A DNA stretch of 64,000 bases from KK5 sp034043675 (GTDB lineage: Bacteria; Pseudomonadota; Gammaproteobacteria; Burkholderiales; Burkholderiaceae_C), in assembly GCF_034043675.1 (NCBI RefSeq), contig NZ_JAXCLA010000001.1, forward strand, positions 310,001 to 374,000, written 5' to 3'. This document shows positions 60,335 to 64,000 of the stretch, piece after piece (the first letter of the stretch is position 1; each line of letters begins with the position of its first letter). Under the pieces are notes generated by a model that saw only the letters and a list, made by a program, of their open reading frames with translations, ran no database searches and was not told where the DNA came from. The translations under genes were made by a program, and so were the position numbers.

Positions 60335-60997
60335 ATGCCTTCTGTCCTCGGCTTGCGATCCTCCACGCTCATGTTCAGATCCTCCGTTGCTGCAGTATTC
60401 CGCCGCCCCGCCCCCGCCCCCATTCCGGCCACCGTTACCGCTCCCGCCAGCGTCATCGAGATCCACCGCTCCCGCGTGCAGGTGCGCCAGGTCCGCGCCG
60501 AGGATCGCCGCTGGCTGCCGGAGCTGGCCGACCTGCTGGTGGACGGCGTCCACCACGGCGCCAGCCTTGGCTTCCTCGCCCCGATGTCGCGCCATGCGGC
60601 GCTGGACTACTGGGAGCAGGTGTATGCCAGCCTGGGCCCGAAGCAGGCGCTGTGGATCGCGCTGGAGAGCGACGACGGCCCGCTGCAAGGCTGCCTGCAG
60701 TTCACCGGCTGCGCGCAGGCGCACCATCGCGGCGAACTCCGGCAACTGATGGTGCACAGCCGCAGCCGCGGCCGGGGCATCGCCACCCAGTTGCTGAACC
60801 GCGCGGAGTGCACGGTACGGGACCTGGGCCGCACGCTGCTGGTGCTGGAAACGCCCGCCGATTCGCAGGCCGAAGCGGTATTCGCCCATCTGGACTGGCA
60901 GCGCGCCGGCGAGATCCCCGACTTTAGCGCCTGCGCCGAAGGCCGGCTGCACGCCAGCGCGATGTACTACAAGCGGCTGGAACTGGCGTCGAGCTAA
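60335..60997 (+). CDS. GNAT-family N-acetyltransferase
   Basis: A ~220-residue GNAT acetyltransferase. After an Arg/Pro-rich N-terminal extension comes the fold: VQVRQVRAEDRRWLPELADLLVDGV, LWIALESDDGPLQGCLQFTGC, LRQLMVHSRSRGRGIATQLLNRAECTVRD (acetyl-CoA loop RxxGxG/A as SRGRGIATQL), LVLETPADSQAEAVFAHLDWQRAGEIPDF. ATG 60335 has GGGGAT ahead of it; an ATG at 60371 is possible. The acceptor substrate is unknown. Confidence 0.85.
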   Translation: MPSVLGLRSSTLMFRSSVAAVFRRPAPAPIPATVTAPASVIEIHRSRVQVRQVRAEDRRWLPELADLLVDGVHHGASLGFLAPMSRHAALDYWEQVYASLGPKQALWIALESDDGPLQGCLQFTGCAQAHHRGELRQLMVHSRSRGRGIATQLLNRAECTVRDLGRTLLVLETPADSQAEAVFAHLDWQRAGEIPDFSACAEGRLHASAMYYKRLELASS

Positions 60998-61015
60998 CGA
61001 GTTATTTCAGCGTCA

Positions 61016-61966
61016 TCAGGCGATCAGCAGGATCTTGCCGACGGTGCCGCGCGCCTCGATCAGCGCATGCGCGGCAGCACCTTCCGACAGCGGGAAGCGC
61101 GCGGCCACCGGCACGCGCAAGCGGCCGGACTCGATCAAGCCGAACAGCTCGGCCGCACGGCGCCGGCGCTCCTCGGCACCGGTGAGCACATTCCACAGGT
61201 CGCCACCGACGAGTCGCTTGGAGCCATCCATCAAGATGCTTGGCGGCACCGGCGGCGGCGTGCCGCCGGCCATGCCGTAGAAGACCACCGTGCCGCCCGT
61301 ACGCACCTGGGTCAGCGAATCGAGCACGGTCATGCCGGTGGAGTCGTAGACCACGTCCAGCGGCGGCAGTCCCGTGAGGTCCGGCGCGGCGCCGGGCGGG
61401 CTGACGAGCACCTCGGCCGCCTGCCCGCGCAAGACCGCCGCCTTGGCTTCGCTGGAGGTCAGGCCGATCATCCGCGCACCGCGGGCCGCGCCCCACTGCA
61501 TCAGCAAGCCGCCGACGCCGCCGGCCGCGGCGTGCACCAGCGCCGTTTCGCCGGCCGCCAGCGGATGGCTGTCGCTGGCGAGGAACTGCGCGGTGAGACC
61601 CTGCAGCAGCGCCGCGGCGGCCGTCTCCGCATTGATCGTGGCGGGCAGCGGGATCAGGCGCTCGCAGTCGACCGCGGCCAGTTCGGCGTTGGCGAAAGGC
61701 GCATCGGCGAAGCCGACCCGGTCACCGGGCGCGAAGCCGCTGCCGGGCGGCGCACTGACGACGACGCCCGCACCCTCGTAGCCGGCGATGTAGGGCGGCG
61801 CGCCGCGCAGGTGATAGCGCCCCTGGCGGCGGTAGACGTCGGCGAAGTTCAGGCCGATCGCCTGCAGGCGCACCAGCGCCTGGCCGGGCCCGGGCACCGG
61901 GTCGGGCAGTTCGGTCCAGCGCAGGACGTCGGGACCGCCGAATTCAGAGAAGGTCAGTGCTTTCAT
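61016..61966 (-). CDS. Quinone oxidoreductase-like zinc-free MDR protein
   Basis: A 316-residue QOR-type medium-chain reductase. MKALTFSEFGGPDVLRWTELPDPVPGPGQALVRLQAIGLNFADVYRRQG is the family start; the NADPH loop is HAAAGGVGGLLMQWGAARGARMIGLTSSEAK, with YDSTGMTVLDSL and a C-terminal LSEGAAAHALIEARGTVGKILL. No zinc ligands, as in QorA/zeta-crystallin. It reduces quinones or enones with NADPH. It diverges from rpoH; 251 bp between them hold the CIRCE element. Confidence 0.9.
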   Translation of the reverse strand: MKALTFSEFGGPDVLRWTELPDPVPGPGQALVRLQAIGLNFADVYRRQGRYHLRGAPPYIAGYEGAGVVVSAPPGSGFAPGDRVGFADAPFANAELAAVDCERLIPLPATINAETAAAALLQGLTAQFLASDSHPLAAGETALVHAAAGGVGGLLMQWGAARGARMIGLTSSEAKAAVLRGQAAEVLVSPPGAAPDLTGLPPLDVVYDSTGMTVLDSLTQVRTGGTVVFYGMAGGTPPPVPPSILMDGSKRLVGGDLWNVLTGAEERRRRAAELFGLIESGRLRVPVAARFPLSEGAAAHALIEARGTVGKILLIA

Positions 61967-62135
61967 GGCCCGCATGCTACGGCGGGCGAGTCCCTGGCAT
62001 CCGATTTGCCTCAGCCAAGCATCCGTTCCCCGGCGTATCCCGACGGCAGAAATCGGCGGTTTAGCGTGAAAGTTAGCAAACACTCTTCGCTGAAGCCCTA
62101 TGAATTCTTGCTATCACCGCGATACCCCCTCTTGT

Positions 62136-62162
62136 TTAGCACTCATCTTGGCGGAGTGCTAA
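62136..62162. promoter_or_regulatory. CIRCE element (HrcA operator) upstream of rpoH
   Basis: TTAGCACTC-N9-GAGTGCTAA, a perfect match to the CIRCE consensus, ends 55 bp before the rpoH ATG. It puts the heat-shock sigma factor under HrcA repression, as described for several betaproteobacteria. Confidence 0.97.
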
Positions 62163-62217
62163 TATCAACGCCGTGGAACCCAAAAGGTTCGGTTTGCCAA
62201 GGAAAGCGAAGCTGACG

Positions 62218-63138
62218 ATGTCTACTTCTTCTACTGCTGCACTGACGGTTCGCGACCCCTGGGCGCTGGTGCCCTCTCTCGGTAACCTGGACGCCTACAT
62301 CTCGGCCGTGAATCGCCTGCCGCTGCTGACTGCCGAGGAAGAAAACGCCTCGGCCCGCAAGCTGCGCGAATCCGGCGACCTGGAAGCCGCCGGTCGGCTG
62401 GTGCTCTCGCACCTGCGTCTGGTCGTGTCCATCTCCCGCCAATACCTGGGCTACGGCCTGCCGCAGGGCGACCTGATCCAGGAAGGCAACGTCGGCCTGA
62501 TGAAGGCCGTCAAGCGCTTCGACCCGGACCAGGGCGTGCGCCTGGTCAGCTATGCGATGCACTGGATCAAGGCCGAGATCCACGAGTACATCCTGAAGAA
62601 CTGGCGCATGGTCAAGGTCGCGACGACCAAGGCCCAGCGCAAGCTGTTCTTCAACCTGCGCTCGATGAAGCACAGCATGAAGGAAGGCGTGGCTGACGAC
62701 CAGACGCACCGGATGAGCCTCACCGAGGCCCAGCTGGAGCAGGTCGCGACGACGCTGAACGTCAAGCGCGAGGAAGTGCTGGAGATGGAAACGCGCCTGT
62801 CCGGCGGCGACGTGGCCCTGGAGCCGCAGACCGACGACGACGGCGAGAGCTATGCCCCGATCGCCTACCTGGCCGACGAGACGCAGGAACCGACCCGCGT
62901 GCTGGAAGCCCAGGCCCGCGATGCGCTGGCCGGCGACGGCATCACGCGTGCGCTCGATGCACTGGATCCGCGCAGCCGCCGCATCGTGGAAGAGCGCTGG
63001 CTGAAGGTCAACGACGATTCCTCGGGCGGCATGACGCTGCACGAGCTGGCCGCCGAGTACGGTGTTTCCGCCGAGCGGATACGCCAGATCGAGGTGGCCG
63101 CGATGAAGAAGATGCGCAAGGCGCTGACGCCGGCCTGA
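62218..63138 (+). CDS. rpoH: Heat-shock sigma factor RpoH (sigma-32)
   Basis: A 306-residue sigma-32. Region 1.2/2.1-2.4 is present (LPLLTAEEENASARKLRESGD; HLRLVVSISRQYLGYGLPQGDLIQEGNVGLMKAVKRFDPDQG; YAMHWIKAEIHEYILKNWRMVKVAT), the RpoH box QRKLFFNLR lies at 140-148, and region 4.2 HTH is LHELAAEYGVSAERIRQIEVAAMKKM. ATG 62218 is favoured over a GTG at 62173. It is preceded by a CIRCE element and a short GAACC/GGTTC leader hairpin (62176-62190), followed by a strong terminator. It controls chaperone and protease genes. Confidence 0.97.
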   Translation: MSTSSTAALTVRDPWALVPSLGNLDAYISAVNRLPLLTAEEENASARKLRESGDLEAAGRLVLSHLRLVVSISRQYLGYGLPQGDLIQEGNVGLMKAVKRFDPDQGVRLVSYAMHWIKAEIHEYILKNWRMVKVATTKAQRKLFFNLRSMKHSMKEGVADDQTHRMSLTEAQLEQVATTLNVKREEVLEMETRLSGGDVALEPQTDDDGESYAPIAYLADETQEPTRVLEAQARDALAGDGITRALDALDPRSRRIVEERWLKVNDDSSGGMTLHELAAEYGVSAERIRQIEVAAMKKMRKALTPA

Positions 63139-63157
63139 GGCGTCGCCAGCAAAGCAG

Positions 63158-63182
63158 AAGCCCCGCTCAGCGGGGCTTTTTT
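63158..63182 (+). terminator. Rho-independent terminator of rpoH
   Basis: AAGCCCCGC-TCA-GCGGGGCTT followed by a T run, 19 bp after the rpoH stop. The end of the T run coincides with the stop of the convergent sco gene, so it likely works in both directions. Confidence 0.92.
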
Positions 63183-63799
63183 CATTTCTCGTTCAACAGC
63201 GTCTTGACGTCGTCCGCCAGCGCCTGCGCGCCGGAGCCGTAGCGGGTGAACACACGCACCCGGCCCTGCGGATCGAAGATGAAGCTGGCGGCCGTGTGGT
63301 CCATCGTGTAGCTGCCCTCGGTCTTGCCGGGCACCTTGGCGTAATAGACCTTGAACTCCTTGGCTGCGGCCTTGGTCTGCTCGTCGCTGCCGCGCAGCGC
63401 GACGAAGCTCTTGTCGAAGTTGGCCACATAGGCCTTCAGCAGGTCGGGCGTGTCGCGCTCGGGGTCGATGCTGACGAACACGCCCTGCAGCTTGTCGCCG
63501 TCGGCGCCCAGCGAGCGCTTGACCTCGGACAGCTCGGCCATCGTCGTCGGGCAGACGTCGGGGCACTGCGTGTAGCCGAAGAAGACCACGACGACCTTGC
63601 CCTTGAAGTCGGCGAGGCTGCGCATGTGGCCGTCGGCATCGGGCAGGCTCAGCGTGCGGGCGTACTCGGCACCGGTCAGGTCCACGCCCTTGAAGGTGGG
63701 GGCGGACGAGCTGCCGCCGAACTTGTCGCAGGCGGCCAGGGTCAGGCCAAGTCCAAGGCTCAGCGCGAGGGTCAGGAAGAGTCGTTTCTTGATCATCAT
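63182..63799 (-). CDS. SCO1/SenC copper chaperone for cytochrome oxidase
   Basis: A 205-residue Sco protein. It has a lipoprotein-type signal (lipobox LAAC, Cys about 24), then the thioredoxin-like fold with the copper motif CPDVC (Cys79, Cys83) in FFGYTQCPDVCPTTMAEL and the distal His in MDHTAASF (His168). Sco loads CuA of cytochrome oxidase. The start overlaps the stop of the upstream ctaB gene (ATGA), typical of the cox assembly cluster in Burkholderiales. M at 63796 is an alternative. Confidence 0.95.
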   Translation of the reverse strand: MMIKKRLFLTLALSLGLGLTLAACDKFGGSSSAPTFKGVDLTGAEYARTLSLPDADGHMRSLADFKGKVVVVFFGYTQCPDVCPTTMAELSEVKRSLGADGDKLQGVFVSIDPERDTPDLLKAYVANFDKSFVALRGSDEQTKAAAKEFKVYYAKVPGKTEGSYTMDHTAASFIFDPQGRVRVFTRYGSGAQALADDVKTLLNEK

Positions 63800-64000
63800 G
63801 CGATGTAGTGGTCGATCAGCAGCGCCGCGAACAGCAGCGCCAGGTACCAGATCGAGAACCAGAAAGTCTTGCGCGCCAGCATGTCTGAATAGTTTCGCCA
63901 CAGGCGGATCGCGTAGACGCAGAAAGCCAGGCCCAGCACCACGGCGCTGACCAGGTAGAGCCAGCCGCTCATGCCGGTCAGGAAGGGCAGCAGCGTGGCG
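63796..64000 (-). CDS. ctaB: Protoheme IX farnesyltransferase, C-terminal part
   Basis: The 3' end of a membrane gene reading off the window edge: last residues ...TLLPFLTGMSGWLYLVSAVVLGLA, then SFWFSIWYLALLFAALLIDHYIA-like end (actual TFWFSIWYLALLFAALLIDH). The two helices and this ending are those of CtaB/CyoE, which makes heme O from heme B. The gene precedes sco on the minus strand with a 4-bp overlap. Only about 68 codons are in the window, so the catalytic Asp motifs are not visible. Confidence 0.85.
   Translation of the reverse strand, partial: ATLLPFLTGMSGWLYLVSAVVLGLAFCVYAIRLWRNYSDMLARKTFWFSIWYLALLFAALLIDHYIA

Noticed and set aside
62163..62217. RNA thermometer in the rpoH leader
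   Set aside because: Only a 5-bp GAACC/GGTTC hairpin is visible and it does not pair with the ribosome binding site; not enough to call.

Overview
The window is a high-GC (roughly two-thirds G+C), tightly packed proteobacterial chromosome segment. Gene content points to a betaproteobacterium of the order Burkholderiales, most like the Roseateles/Mitsuaria/Leptothrix/Rubrivivax side. The reasons are the diaA-dolP pair, pilT-pilU divergent from yggS, ctaB-sco next to rpoH, a perfect CIRCE element in front of rpoH, and acyl-CoA carboxylase and aromatic-acid genes typical of versatile heterotrophs. Genus cannot be fixed from sequence reading alone. About 66 protein genes are supported. I found no rRNA, tRNA, CRISPR array, prophage or complete insertion sequence.

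Layout. 1-6200: envelope maintenance (DiaA, DolP) and a macrolide-exporter-like tripartite ABC system (adaptor, ATPase, two FtsX permeases). 6200-14300: a beta-hydroxyacid dehydrogenase, type IV pilus retraction ATPases PilU/PilT, YggS, a chemoreceptor, a stand-alone TonB C-terminal protein, a cold-shock-domain membrane protein and an RbgA-like GTPase. 14470-18450: a TonB-dependent receptor with a His-rich partner and a degenerate HNH-like protein. 18300-25400: a translationally coupled acyl-CoA operon (SDR, carboxyltransferase, acyl-CoA dehydrogenase, biotin carboxylase, then BKACE) interrupted by a ~240-bp inverted-repeat element, and an SCP2 protein. 25390-30200: an aromatic-acid island with a DUF1479 oxygenase-like protein, PobA, and a putative 4-nitrobenzoate module (nitroreductase, hydroxylaminobenzoate lyase, LysR regulator with a visible palindromic operator).

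30200-38400: small conserved proteins, GST, a secreted metallo-beta-lactamase-fold protein, an aminotransferase coupled to a DJ-1 protein and facing a DJ-1/AraC regulator, glucokinase, an MFS transporter and MtfA. 38400-44600: a MipA/two-component operon, and an aldehyde reductase divergent from an AraC_N regulator with paired direct repeats between them. 44600-47700: a GMC dehydrogenase/subunit-3/DUF1080 cassette that fits glycoside 3-oxidation and 3-keto-glycoside hydrolysis. 48300-53200: a TctDE-like two-component system divergent from a NitT/TauT-type ABC importer. 53200-64000: CheZ, two diguanylate cyclases, an unusual biotinyl-carboxyltransferase fusion, CreA, AMP nucleosidase, a GNAT, quinone oxidoreductase, CIRCE-rpoH, Sco and the end of ctaB.

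The most interesting points are the inverted-repeat element that supplies the 3' end of a carboxylase gene, the pnb-like nitroarene module feeding protocatechuate beside pobA, the 3-keto-glycoside cassette, the biotinyl-carboxyltransferase fusion without a local biotin carboxylase, and several decodable control sites (CIRCE, LysR palindrome, AraC-type repeats, a pilT stop codon inside a hairpin). I did not find a convincing wholly new defence or mobile system.
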